Source of the DNA: Marinobacterium zhoushanense
Lineage (GTDB): Bacteria; Pseudomonadota; Gammaproteobacteria; Pseudomonadales; Balneatricaceae
Direction: 5' to 3'
Assembly: GCF_014641945.1 (NCBI RefSeq)
Contig: NZ_BMIJ01000005.1
Coordinates: 62,001-126,000 of the forward strand
Length of the DNA: 64,000 nucleotides
In this document: positions 8,422-16,564 of the stretch, piece by piece
How the letters are laid out: each line of letters begins with the position of its first letter
How positions within the stretch are numbered: position 1 is the stretch's first letter
The notes under the pieces: generated by a model
The model's database searches: none
What the model saw: only the letters and a program-made list of their open reading frames with translations
Told to the model about the DNA's origin: nothing
Translations under genes and position numbers: made by a program

Positions 8422-8595
8422 GTGATCGACAAACGCCTGACCTTTGAGCTCTTCACCGCACTGCTGCTGCTGACCATGGGTACTCTGCTGACCCTGGCGG
8501 GTCTGTCCGGATGGGGGCTGGTCATCGTTGCCTGTTTGATCGGCGGCAGCTCAATCGCCATGCGCGCTCTGCCCCAACGCGCGACATCCGCTTGA
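8422..8595 (+). CDS. small membrane protein, 57 aa, upstream of sbtA
   Basis: A GTG start 7-8 bases after a GAGAG ribosome-site-like sequence opens a 57-codon frame (MIDKRLTFELFTALLLLTMG at the start). The protein has two hydrophobic stretches of about 18 residues, split by a short GLSGWG turn, and a basic tail (RALPQRATSA), so a two-helix membrane hairpin with both ends in the cytoplasm is likely. The SbtA-family gene follows after 36 bases on the same strand. Small accessory proteins are known beside carbon-uptake transporters (SbtB beside SbtA), but this one lacks any PII-like sequence. Its role as transporter partner is inference. Confidence 0.6.
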   Translation: MIDKRLTFELFTALLLLTMGTLLTLAGLSGWGLVIVACLIGGSSIAMRALPQRATSA

Positions 8596-8631
8596 ATCCT
8601 CACGACCTATCCGAAGCATAGCGAGTAAATC

Positions 8632-9549
8632 ATGGGACTGGATATTGTCGCCGCGTTCTTTCTGTTTGGAGCGGTTGCGCAACTGCTGGGGGCGCCGATC
8701 AAGATGCCGAAAGGGCTTTACCAGAGCCTGACCCTCTTTCTGCTGGTCGCGATCGGCCTTAAGGGCGGTATCGCGCTGTCCAAGTATGCGAGTCTGTCGC
8801 TGCTCGGACAATCGGCGGCCGTCATCGCCTTTGGTGCGTTGCTGCCCCTGATCGCCTTCCCGATTCTGTGGAAAATAGGCGGTCTGTCCAGAGTGGACTC
8901 GGCTTCGGTGGCCGCCCACTACGGCTCGGTCAGTGTGGCCACCTTTGCGGTGGCGCTGGCGTATTTGGAAGTCAACGATGTGCCCTACGAGCCCTATTTC
9001 GCCCTGTTCGTGGCGCTGCTCGAGGTGCCGGCGATTGCGGTGGGGTTGTTGCTGGCGCGCGGCGCCGGCGCGGATTTCAAGAAGCTCAGTCACGAGATGT
9101 TTCTGAACCAGGGCGTGTTGCTGCTGGTCGGTTCAATCCTGATCGGCTGGCTGGGCGCGGGACAGAGCGCGAAGCTGATGCCCTTCTTCGGCACGCTGTT
9201 CCACGGTGTACTGGCGCTCTTCCTGCTTGAGATGGGGCGTCAGGCGGCATCCAGAATCGGCCTGATCCTCAAGTTCGGCTCGTTTATCGCCAGCTTCGCG
9301 GTGTTCATGCCGCTGATCGGCGCGGCGCTGGGCGCGGCGCTGGCCAGTGTCATGGGGCTTTCGGTCGGTGGCACCGTCCTGTTGGCGACACTCGGTGCTA
9401 GTGCCTCCTACATCGCGGTGCCGGCCGCCATGGCCAATTCGCTGCCGGAGGCCAATCAGAGCCTGTCGATCACCGCATCGCTCAGCATCACCTTCCCGTT
9501 CAATGTTCTGGTCGGTATTCCGCTCTATCTGGAGTTGGTATCGCTCTAA
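8632..9549 (+). CDS. sbtA: SbtA-family sodium-dependent bicarbonate transporter (DUF897)
   Basis: A 305-residue protein made almost entirely of about ten hydrophobic helices. The order and the sequences KMPKGLYQSLTLFLLVAIGLKGG and AAHYGSVSVATFAVA match the SbtA/DUF897 family. SbtA is known in cyanobacteria as a high-affinity sodium/bicarbonate symporter in the inner membrane. The second repeat has GASASYIAVPAAM, equivalent to the conserved substrate-site region of the inverted repeats. The divergent CbbR-like regulator supports a role in inorganic carbon supply for autotrophy. No sbtB gene follows. The family is secure; transport activity is inferred. Confidence 0.88.
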   Translation: MGLDIVAAFFLFGAVAQLLGAPIKMPKGLYQSLTLFLLVAIGLKGGIALSKYASLSLLGQSAAVIAFGALLPLIAFPILWKIGGLSRVDSASVAAHYGSVSVATFAVALAYLEVNDVPYEPYFALFVALLEVPAIAVGLLLARGAGADFKKLSHEMFLNQGVLLLVGSILIGWLGAGQSAKLMPFFGTLFHGVLALFLLEMGRQAASRIGLILKFGSFIASFAVFMPLIGAALGAALASVMGLSVGGTVLLATLGASASYIAVPAAMANSLPEANQSLSITASLSITFPFNVLVGIPLYLELVSL

Positions 9550-9588
9550 CCCATCGAGACAAACCCTGGTGGCTGGCAGATAATCGGG

Positions 9589-10149
9589 TCAGCCACCGGG
9601 CGCTGCCGTCGCTCTGAACCGTTCATCCGCCTCTCGAAACAGTGTTTTGACCCGGTCTATATCCCAGGGTCGCTCGACCAACGTTTCATGGTCCCAATCG
9701 CTTCTGGGTTGCTCGGGTGCAAAAAAGTCGCCGCCATAGACATGAATTGCACAGGTCATCTTAGCGATCGGGTTCAGCACAGAATGGATGGTTGTGCGGT
9801 CGAGTACGACGATATCACCCACACCCAGCGATTTCGCGCCGAACGCCTCGATGCTGGTGCCGGTTCTGCGCCAAAAAATGTTGTCTTCGCGGCCGGAATA
9901 GATGCCGACCACCGAAAACATCTGGTGATTGTGTGGCATTAGACTCATACAGGGCGCCCAGGCAAAATTGATAATGGTAAGCTCCGGTGATCGGTACAGT
10001 GCTGAAATACCGGCACGTTCCGGCTCACCCAGTTCCGCCATGATCCTTGCCCTGTCGGTAATCGCTCCCGCCATAATCTCACGTACCGCGCCCTCTCCCT
10101 CGGCCACCGCTTTGATACAGTCTTGGATAAAATGATCTTTGCTGAACAT
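9589..10149 (-). CDS. cysteine dioxygenase-like cupin protein
   Basis: A 186-residue single-cupin protein. The iron ligands expected for thiol dioxygenases are visible: two histidines in MPHNHQMFSVVG and a third in TTIHSVLNP. The strand AIHVYGGDFF follows, as in cysteine dioxygenase relatives. Known members oxidise cysteine or 3-mercaptopropionate to sulfinic acids using Fe(II) and O2 in the cytoplasm; others are of unknown substrate. The gene is alone on its strand, convergent with sbtA. Confidence 0.78.
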   Translation of the reverse strand: MFSKDHFIQDCIKAVAEGEGAVREIMAGAITDRARIMAELGEPERAGISALYRSPELTIINFAWAPCMSLMPHNHQMFSVVGIYSGREDNIFWRRTGTSIEAFGAKSLGVGDIVVLDRTTIHSVLNPIAKMTCAIHVYGGDFFAPEQPRSDWDHETLVERPWDIDRVKTLFREADERFRATAAPGG

Positions 10150-10352
10150 GATCTGCCCTCCCCAGGTGTTTAGGTGAGGAATAGGCGTGGATCTTGGACT
10201 TACCCCGCTCTGCAGGACACGCCTAGCCTATGATTGAAGCATAGGGGCAGGAGCCCCGAGCAGCCAACGCTATCCCCGGCGATCAACGAGAGAGTGCTGA
10301 AACGTAGGCGGGATCGGTATCTTAGCGCCCGCGCAACACGTAAAATGCCCGC

Positions 10353-11069
10353 ATGAGCATACTATTCGAAGAGATCGACTCTCAGCCCTCCCCAATCGGT
10401 ACTATCTCGCTCAGGCGCAGACGTATAGCGGTGATGGGCGATCGGGATATCTATGAAGTGAAACTCGGCGACGAGTTTCTGATGTCCAGTTACTTTGTCG
10501 ACGGCGAGGTGGCGCTGGCTGATTGCGGGCTGCGCGCATTAACGGGTGAGGGTCTGTCGGTTGTGGTGGGCGGGCTTGGCCTTGGCTACACCGCCGCCGC
10601 CGTGCTCAAGCATGACAAGGTCGGCGAACTGATGATCGTCGAGTATCTGCCGCCGGTGATCGGCTGGCACCGGCAGGAGCAGGTGCCGCTGGGCAAGGTA
10701 CTCAATGCCGATCCGCGCTGCCGCTACGTGCAGGGCGACTTCTTTGCCCTCAGTGCCCGCGAAGACGGTTTTGACCCTGACCGGCCGGGGCGCAAGCTGG
10801 ATGCCATTCTGCTCGATATCGACCACTCGCCGCGGGCGCTGCTCAACGACGCCAGCAAGCCCTTTTACAGTGAAGCGGGGCTCAAGCAGCTGGCCACCCA
10901 TCTGCTGCCCGGCGGCGTGTTCGGCTTCTGGTCCAACGAGCCGCCGGATGCCCCGTTTACCGAACTCCTGCAAAAGGTGTTTGCGTCGGTCGAAGTACAC
11001 GAGGTCGATTTCCACAACCCCTTCCAGGATCGCATGGCCACCAACACCGTCTATGTGGGAACACTGTAA
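10353..11069 (+). CDS. spermidine synthase-like methyltransferase-fold protein
   Basis: A 238-residue Rossmann-type protein of the spermidine synthase family. It has the glycine-rich nucleotide-binding sequence VVVGGLGLGYTAAAV, the acidic residue at the end of the next strand (MIVEYLPP), and LLDIDHSPRALL at the catalytic position, where true aminopropyltransferases have a D-D/E pair. Substitutions around the active site make a polyamine role uncertain. It ends three bases before the RIO kinase gene, so the two are almost certainly one operon. Confidence 0.8.
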   Translation: MSILFEEIDSQPSPIGTISLRRRRIAVMGDRDIYEVKLGDEFLMSSYFVDGEVALADCGLRALTGEGLSVVVGGLGLGYTAAAVLKHDKVGELMIVEYLPPVIGWHRQEQVPLGKVLNADPRCRYVQGDFFALSAREDGFDPDRPGRKLDAILLDIDHSPRALLNDASKPFYSEAGLKQLATHLLPGGVFGFWSNEPPDAPFTELLQKVFASVEVHEVDFHNPFQDRMATNTVYVGTL

Positions 11070-11072
11070 GCG

Positions 11073-11936
11073 ATGAAAGCCCCTAAACGCCTTATCCCCC
11101 TGCTGGAAGATGGCCTGATCGACGAGGTTCTGCGGCCGCTGATGAGCGGCAAGGAAGCCTCGGTCTACGTGGTGCGCTGCGGCGACGAGATCCGCTGCGC
11201 CAAGGTCTACAAGGACGCGGAAAAGCGCAGCTTCAAGAAGGCGGCGCTGTATCAGGAGGGGCGCAAGGTGCGCAACTCGCGCCGCGCCCGCGCCATGGAG
11301 AAGGGGTCGCGCTTCGGCCGCAAAGAGACCGAAGAGACCTGGCAGAATGCCGAGGTCGATGCGCTCTACCGCCTCGCCGCCAATGGCGTGCGGGTGCCCG
11401 AGCCCTACGGCTGTTTCGACGGCGTACTGCTGATGGAGCTGGTCACCGACGACGAAGGCCGTGTCGCCCCGCGTCTGAACGATGTCGCCATGTCCGCCGA
11501 ACAGGCGCGCGAGGATCACCTGATGGTGATGGAGTACGTCAAGCGGATGCTCTGCGCAGGTCTCGTTCACGGCGACCTGTCGGAGTTCAACGTCCTGGTG
11601 GACGACTACGGCCCGGTGATCATCGACCTGCCCCAGGCGGTGGATGCGGCGGCCAACAACAACGCCCGCGCCATGCTGGAGCGCGACGTGGACAACATGA
11701 CGCGCTACTACGCCCAGTACGCCGAAGAGCTGCTGGACACCCGCTACGCCGCCGAGATGTGGAACCTGTTCGAAGCGGGTGAGCTGACCCACGAATCGGA
11801 ACTGACCGGGCTGGTGGTAGAGGATGAACACAGTGCGGATGTGGATGCGGTCATGGCCGAGATCCAGCAGATCCTGCGCGATGAAGAGACGCGGCGCGAG
11901 CGCCTGAGGGCGGATCTACAGGGTGAGGAGCAGTAA
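11073..11936 (+). CDS. RIO1-family serine protein kinase
   Basis: A 287-residue RIO kinase. The nucleotide lysine is in IRCAKVYKDAEKRSFKK, the catalytic loop is HGDLSEFNVLV near residue 170, and the metal-binding segment is VIIDLPQAVD. RIO kinases are best known for small-subunit ribosome maturation in archaea and eukaryotes. Bacterial members are widespread in Gammaproteobacteria, with poorly known targets. All core residues are intact, so activity is expected in the cytoplasm. It is coupled to the SpeE-like gene, three bases upstream. Confidence 0.88.
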   Translation: MKAPKRLIPLLEDGLIDEVLRPLMSGKEASVYVVRCGDEIRCAKVYKDAEKRSFKKAALYQEGRKVRNSRRARAMEKGSRFGRKETEETWQNAEVDALYRLAANGVRVPEPYGCFDGVLLMELVTDDEGRVAPRLNDVAMSAEQAREDHLMVMEYVKRMLCAGLVHGDLSEFNVLVDDYGPVIIDLPQAVDAAANNNARAMLERDVDNMTRYYAQYAEELLDTRYAAEMWNLFEAGELTHESELTGLVVEDEHSADVDAVMAEIQQILRDEETRRERLRADLQGEEQ

Positions 11937-12012
11937 CGCCCGGATCGCGGTCACGTCACCACTTGCCTCTTACCTGGGAGTCCAGGCCAGCATTCGGTTC
12001 TGGCACTGAGTG

Positions 12013-12771
12013 CTACTCTGGTCTACCGACGGCTTTTGGTTCCCTATATTGACGATAGGTGTCGAGCACCCAATTGAAGAAGGGCCTGTTCTTATGCGCC
12101 TCCCGCAAGTCGGCTACCGGCGCCGGAAATGCAGATGCAATCTCCGTGTCTGACTTACCGGGTGCGCAATAGGGTGACAATAACGCGCATGCGGTCAGGT
12201 CGGCTCTGGAAAACCTATCCCCAACCAGAAAACGGTTGCCCTCCAATGCGGCGTCCAATCTATCCAGGGCTGATTCTAAACGCGCCTTTGCTCTGGAGGC
12301 CGACTCGGCATTGATATCCATAAACTCGATCATCGCGTCACGAACCTTGGGATAGATAACGGCAAACAGAGGCCGCCCATACCAGGGCGCGCCATCGAGC
12401 AGGAAGTTCAGGGCGCAGTTGCGATCGGGAAGCGCATAGTAGTAAAACCATAGCCTGAGCGTGGTCCCGATCTCTTCATCCAGATACGCCTCCCACTCCA
12501 TTGCCTCATTCGCATGCTGCGGATCTCGCGGTGTTAACGGTTGCGCTGAGTACTTTTCTTCCAGGAAAGTGATGATTTCCGTTGAATCCTGAATGATACG
12601 TTCGTTATCGACCAGGATCGGAACGCTGCTTCCCGGTGCCAGTTTGCGTGTAACCCTCAGGTGCAGGCCAGGCAACAGGTTCTTGGTGGTAAAAGGCAAC
12701 CCCTTGTAATCAAGGGCCCAGCGGACCTTCTCGCAGTAGTGTGAAAATGGGAACTGATATAGCGTGATCAT
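12013..12771 (-). CDS. glutathione S-transferase family protein
   Basis: A 252-residue protein with start ATG giving MITLYQFPFSHYCEKVRW. The N-terminal thioredoxin-like GST domain (residues 1-80) has a cysteine at the active-site position (SHYCEKVRW) and the cis-proline segment GSSVPILVDNERIIQDST. An all-helical C-terminal domain follows, with FLVGDRFSRADLTACAL. This resembles the cysteine-type GSTs used in thiol transfer or dehalogenation more than tyrosine GSTs. The substrate is unknown. It stands alone, convergent with the RIO kinase gene. Confidence 0.87.
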   Translation of the reverse strand: MITLYQFPFSHYCEKVRWALDYKGLPFTTKNLLPGLHLRVTRKLAPGSSVPILVDNERIIQDSTEIITFLEEKYSAQPLTPRDPQHANEAMEWEAYLDEEIGTTLRLWFYYYALPDRNCALNFLLDGAPWYGRPLFAVIYPKVRDAMIEFMDINAESASRAKARLESALDRLDAALEGNRFLVGDRFSRADLTACALLSPYCAPGKSDTEIASAFPAPVADLREAHKNRPFFNWVLDTYRQYREPKAVGRPE

Positions 12772-12872
12772 AAGACATCTCCCTATGTTCTTAACTGACG
12801 CACGCGGCACGTCAGCTCGATGCGATTTTTATACGCCAGTTCCGCGGCATAAGTTGATGTCCGAGCTTTGCA

Positions 12873-13388
12873 TCATCCCCACAACTCACCAAACCGATCG
12901 CGGTGACACAGGTACAAGCGCAGCTCAAACTCCAGCTGATGGTAATCCGGCTCCATATAGCAGCAGAGCTTGTAAAACGCCTTGTCGTGCGCCTTCTCGC
13001 GCAGATGCGCCAGCTCATGCACCAGAATCATCCGCAAAAACGGCTCCGGCACCTTGCGGAACAGGGACGACACCCGAATCTCGTTTTTCGCCTTCAGCTT
13101 GCTGCCCTGCACCCGTGACACATAGGTGTGCAGGCCCAGCGCATTGTTGATGACGTGAATCTTGTCGTCATAGATCACCTTGCTGATCGGCGCCGAACTG
13201 CGCATGTACTGGTTCTTGATCCCCTGGGCATACTCATACAGCGCCCGCTCCGACCCCAACTCATGAGGCTGTGGATACTTTTTCAGTAACCAGGCGCCGG
13301 ACTTGTTGCTGTCCAGCAGGGACTGGGCCTGTTGTTGCACCTCGGAGCTGTAGCCGCTGAGGTAGTTGGAGGGTTTGGGCTGGCTCAA
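12873..13388 (-). CDS. YgjP-like metallopeptidase domain protein (DUF45)
   Basis: A 171-residue protein with the zinc-binding motif LVHELAHLREKAHDKAFY near residue 120, in which HELAH supplies two zinc ligands and the catalytic glutamate. The downstream sequence YMEPDYHQLEFELRLYL fits the family. E. coli YgjP is the nearest named relative; substrates are unknown. No signal peptide is present. The upstream region (13389-13525) is AT-rich and likely holds the promoter. Confidence 0.83.
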   Translation of the reverse strand: MSQPKPSNYLSGYSSEVQQQAQSLLDSNKSGAWLLKKYPQPHELGSERALYEYAQGIKNQYMRSSAPISKVIYDDKIHVINNALGLHTYVSRVQGSKLKAKNEIRVSSLFRKVPEPFLRMILVHELAHLREKAHDKAFYKLCCYMEPDYHQLEFELRLYLCHRDRFGELWG

Positions 13389-13525
13389 GGGAGATGAAAC
13401 ACCGTACTGAAAAGGAATTGGCTTATATTTTATGATCTTAAAGATATTAATTAAAACTGTTTTATATCTATAAGATTAGAAGCGTGCAGCAAATAGATTA
13501 AGGGTTTTTGATTTAGCGAGGCCAG

Positions 13526-14113
13526 TCACCGCGAACTTTGTTCGTTCTCCTCCGACGGTATACTTGCGTTTCTATACAGAATCCAAATTTCGGACGACGT
13601 GGCGATCGGAATGAACAATGAGAGGCCGCCGATTACGACTCTACGCTTTACGACAAGACCATCTGTGCTGACGGTATAGGCATTTGTTTCAGACGCTTTG
13701 CCAACAAAGCCTGACCAGGATACAAAGGTTGATCCCTTAACTGTCCAAAAAACCTCTTCGCACAAAATACCCCCGTCGCTTTCGTTAAATACTTTCTTAT
13801 CAACTAATCTAGCGTCTTTTAATGCTTCAACATGCAGTTCATCATGAGTGTTATAAATTTTTACCATTTCCACATCATTCAATGTAGAGGCGCTATCTTC
13901 TAGCGTTCCAGTTTGAAAAAATAACATTGCCAGTGATATCGATACATCACCCTTAGCACTTTCAGCCTGATTAGAATAAGTACCGCTTAGGTCCAGACAC
14001 TGATCGTCACCAGTCTTTTCTAACTGCGCCCAGTGTTCAGGGTACATCTGAACATTCGAGCAGCCTGCAAGGAGGACGAAAAGAGTGAGTATCGCTGCAG
14101 ACCACTTGGACAT
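13526..14113 (-). CDS. hypothetical lipoprotein
   Basis: A 195-residue protein. I chose the ATG giving MSKWSAAILTLFVLLAGCS, which provides a proper lipoprotein signal with the lipobox LAGC; cysteine 18 would be lipidated. The mature part is a predicted beta-rich domain with no recognisable motif and a late hydrophobic strand (VVIGGLSLFIPIAT). Base composition and codon use are more AT-rich than its neighbours, which hints at recent acquisition or weak selection. The function is unknown. Confidence 0.6.
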   Translation of the reverse strand: MSKWSAAILTLFVLLAGCSNVQMYPEHWAQLEKTGDDQCLDLSGTYSNQAESAKGDVSISLAMLFFQTGTLEDSASTLNDVEMVKIYNTHDELHVEALKDARLVDKKVFNESDGGILCEEVFWTVKGSTFVSWSGFVGKASETNAYTVSTDGLVVKRRVVIGGLSLFIPIATSSEIWILYRNASIPSEENEQSSR

Positions 14114-14239
14114 ATTGAATCCCGACGTTGTACGCTGGAGCCAATAGCAGGCAGTGCCAAGTATAGCCGTTCGCACAGTGAGTGGTTGCTTAACTCCGGG
14201 CTGAAGCCTAAAGCGGTAGCGCTGTAATAACCGTCCGCC

Positions 14240-14539
14240 TCAGATATCGAACCTGTCTTCTGGAACCTCTGCCAGCGATTCGAAAGCGGGTTTGGCGAAG
14301 TAGTAACCCTGGTAGAGATAGATACCGAGGTCGCTGAGGCAGCGCAGTTCGTCCCGGGTTTCAACGCCCTCGGCGAGCGGGCCGATATCGAGCTCTTGGC
14401 ACAATGAGACGATAGCGCGGACAATAGCCTGGCGGGCGGGACTGCGGTCGTGCAGATCGACAATCGGCTGAAACGCCATGGAAAAGCCTATATCAAGTGC
14501 GGAGCCGTCGGCACAATGCGCGCAGCTGATGTTTGGCAT
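14240..14539 (-). pseudogene. EAL-domain phosphodiesterase remnant with internal deletion
   Basis: The 99 codons encode the first part of an EAL domain (SALDIGFSMAFQPIVDLHDR) joined directly to its last part (SPARQAIVRAIVSLCQELDI, then AEGVETRDEL and QGYYFAKPA). A normal EAL domain has about 150 further residues between these parts, including the EAL motif and the metal-binding DD pair, all missing here. The junction is near 14440-14450. The frame is still open, so this is an in-frame deletion rather than a frameshift. The product cannot hydrolyse cyclic-di-GMP. It could be a dead gene or, less likely, a small retained fragment. Confidence 0.8.
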
Positions 14540-14792
14540 TTCGTAAGCTCTATCAATTGGGTGAAACTCCTCTCCAATCAACAGGTAAGAATAGTAGATG
14601 CGCTGTGTCGTGGTTTCAGACGCGCCGCGCGAGATCGAAAACCACAGGCTTCCATCCCTGTGTAAGTAATCGCATGCTGATCCGACTATCCCTCACATGG
14701 TGCCGACTCGGTATGACCGGTGCCACGATTATATGAGTGCATATTGAGCCCAGCCATACTTCAATTTTGGCGGATCTTCTGTGGAGGGCGCG

Positions 14793-15542
14793 ATGAAATT
14801 CTGGTTAACCCTTATCCTCGGCCTGTTGCCGGCGTTGCCGGCGTTGCCGGCGCTGCCGGCGACGGCGCAAAGCTTCCACTCCTCACCCGGCGCGACGCTG
14901 GTCGAGCTGTACACCTCGGAGGGCTGCAGTAGCTGTCCGCCGGCGGACCGTTGGCTGCGTGGACTGGGCCAGCGACCGGAGCTGTTCAAGACGCTGTATC
15001 CGGTCGCTTTTCATGTCGATTACTGGAACTCGCTGGGCTGGGAGGACCGTTTCTCGCTGCCCGACTACAGCGCCCGCCAGCGTAGCTATGCCCGCCAGAG
15101 ACTGATCAGCCAAGTTTATACGCCGGGCTTTGTCGTCAACGGCCGGGAGTGGAGCGCCTGGTTCCGCGGGCCGAGGCAGTTGCCAGCCACAGCGCTGCCG
15201 GGTGGTGAGCTGACGCTGGAGTATGATGCGGGCGAGGTCAGCGCGAACTATAGCGGCGGCGATGGACAAGCGTTGACGCTGAGCCTGGCCTATCTGGGAA
15301 TGGGGCTGAGCTCGGATGTCGGTCGGGGGGAAAATCGCGGCCGGCGACTGGAGCATGATTTCGTGGTGCTCGGCTTTTGGCAGCAGGACTCGGAACGGGG
15401 TCGGTGGCAACTGAACCTGCCGCCACCCGAGGCGCAGGGGCAGTCAAGCACGGCACTGGTGGCCTGGGTGACGGCCAAGGGGGATATGACCCCGCAGCAG
15501 GTGGCTGGCGGCTATCTTCGAGCTGCCGACCACGGCCGATAG
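14793..15542 (+). CDS. DUF1223 secreted thioredoxin-like protein
   Basis: A 249-residue protein. The ATG is chosen because GGAGG lies 5-8 bases upstream and it begins a signal peptide. The mature protein starts near the QSFHSSPGATLVELYTSEGC region. The motif SEGCSSCPPAD (CxxC, thioredoxin-like) is the hallmark of DUF1223. Family members are periplasmic and of unknown function, possibly redox. The signal peptide carries a four-fold LPA repeat encoded by a 9-base tandem repeat. Confidence 0.85.
   Translation: MKFWLTLILGLLPALPALPALPATAQSFHSSPGATLVELYTSEGCSSCPPADRWLRGLGQRPELFKTLYPVAFHVDYWNSLGWEDRFSLPDYSARQRSYARQRLISQVYTPGFVVNGREWSAWFRGPRQLPATALPGGELTLEYDAGEVSANYSGGDGQALTLSLAYLGMGLSSDVGRGENRGRRLEHDFVVLGFWQQDSERGRWQLNLPPPEAQGQSSTALVAWVTAKGDMTPQQVAGGYLRAADHGR
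14825..14860 (+). repeat. 9-bp tandem repeat in a signal-peptide coding region
   Basis: Four adjacent copies of a 9-base unit (GTTGCCGGC three times, then GCTGCCGGC) encode the hydrophobic core LPALPALPALPA of the DUF1223 signal peptide. Such repeats change copy number by slippage and would change signal length by three residues per step. Confidence 0.85.
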
Positions 15543-15809
15543 GCCCTGCTGGGATGCTCACTTGCTGTCCAAATCAGCGCACATCCTCGCCTTCATGACC
15601 AAGATCAATATGTAGAGGGTGAGCGGTTCCGGCTATTTCTGGAGTCCGGCAGCTATCTCCGATACGCTGAGAACTCTCTGCAACCGGAACAGTTCGACAC
15701 GGTCGACAAGTGTCAGTTGTTGACGTTGGTGGGGCTGCCGTGGCGCCTCGCCGCGCCGATGTGCCCTGCGAGGAACCGATGGTCGATAACCCACTGCTTG
15801 TGCCGATAG
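15543..15809 (+). other. open frame without a normal start between DUF1223 and DnaJ-like genes
   Basis: The frame directly after the DUF1223 stop stays open for 88 codons and looks protein-like from about 15600 (EGERFRLFLESGSYLRYAEN, then FDTVDKCQLLTLVGLPWR). It has no ATG, GTG or TTG before that stretch; only CTG codons near 15546. It overlaps the DnaJ-like start by 31 bases. It could be a small gene with a rare start, a decayed gene tail, or chance. No family is recognised. Confidence 0.3.
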
Positions 15810-16351
15810 CGCGCCTGCTGCACCAGTACCCGGAGGGACTGAGCGAGTACGCGCTGATGAAAATGCTGGAGTTCGATGGCCTCGAACTCGATGCCGATCC
15901 CGATGTCACCGCGGATCTGCTGCTGTTTCGCAAGCATTTCCTGGTCATGAACGCCCTCTACCGGCTCGAGCCGGTGCTGTACGAGCAGGGCTATGAGCTG
16001 TCGATATCGGCCCTGCACATTCAGCTCCATGCACTGGAAAACAGAACCGTCTCGGCGCAGCAGGTGCTGGCCAAACCCCACCCCCTGCGTAGCTACTATC
16101 TGGACTGGAGCGAGTTTGAAAAGAGCAGCAATGCTTATGTCCAGAAACTCCTCGATAGCTTCTGGCGCCGTTATTTCAGCGATCATCGCATCGAAGAGGC
16201 CTGTCAGGTGCTGGGGCTGGAGGCGGGTGCCGGGCCGGAGAGTATTCGCCAGGCCTATCGGCGACTGGCGGCCCGCCACCACCCGGATCGAGGCGGCGAT
16301 GCGGAGCAGTTTCGCCGGGTACGCGAAGCCTATGAGTTGCTGATGGCGTGA
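15779..16351 (+). CDS. DnaJ-related protein with C-terminal J domain
   Basis: A 190-residue protein; the ATG after GAGG gives MVDNPLLVPIARLLHQYPEG. Residues 1-120 match the DnaJ-related N-terminal domain of gammaproteobacterial proteins. Residues 135-190 form a J domain with HHPDRGG, so the HPD tripeptide that stimulates DnaK ATPase is intact. No zinc-finger or C-terminal substrate domain is present. It likely acts as a specialised cytoplasmic co-chaperone of DnaK; the client is unknown. Confidence 0.85.
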   Translation: MVDNPLLVPIARLLHQYPEGLSEYALMKMLEFDGLELDADPDVTADLLLFRKHFLVMNALYRLEPVLYEQGYELSISALHIQLHALENRTVSAQQVLAKPHPLRSYYLDWSEFEKSSNAYVQKLLDSFWRRYFSDHRIEEACQVLGLEAGAGPESIRQAYRRLAARHHPDRGGDAEQFRRVREAYELLMA

Positions 16352-16450
16352 CGATGACTGCGCAGGCCCTTTCTTTTACGACCCCAGGCTGTCGTCGGTA
16401 TCGGGTCGTCTGGTATAAAGCCTACCGGTATGCCTGGCAGTTGTTGCCAG

Positions 16451-16503
16451 ATTTTTACGCAATTTTTACGACAGCGACGCATTCGCGCTCTCGAATTTTT
16501 ACG
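16451..16503 (+). repeat. three phased direct repeats upstream of trkA
   Basis: The sequence ATTTTTACG occurs exactly three times, at 16451, 16462 and 16495, that is at spacings of 11 and 33 bases. This places all copies on the same helical face. Eleven-base spaced direct repeats are typical sites for OmpR/PhoB-type response regulators. The role in trkA control is inferred from position only. Confidence 0.5.
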
Positions 16504-16564
16504 CCGGGCAGTCCGACAATATAGTCAGTTGCCGTGCAATGCCGATTATTCGGCGGTGTCCCAT

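Noticed and set aside
10150..10352. Possible small RNA or gene between the cupin and SpeE-like genes
   Set aside because: Only short hairpins (CCTATG/CATAGG) and no terminator, ribosome site or sustained open frame that I can support.
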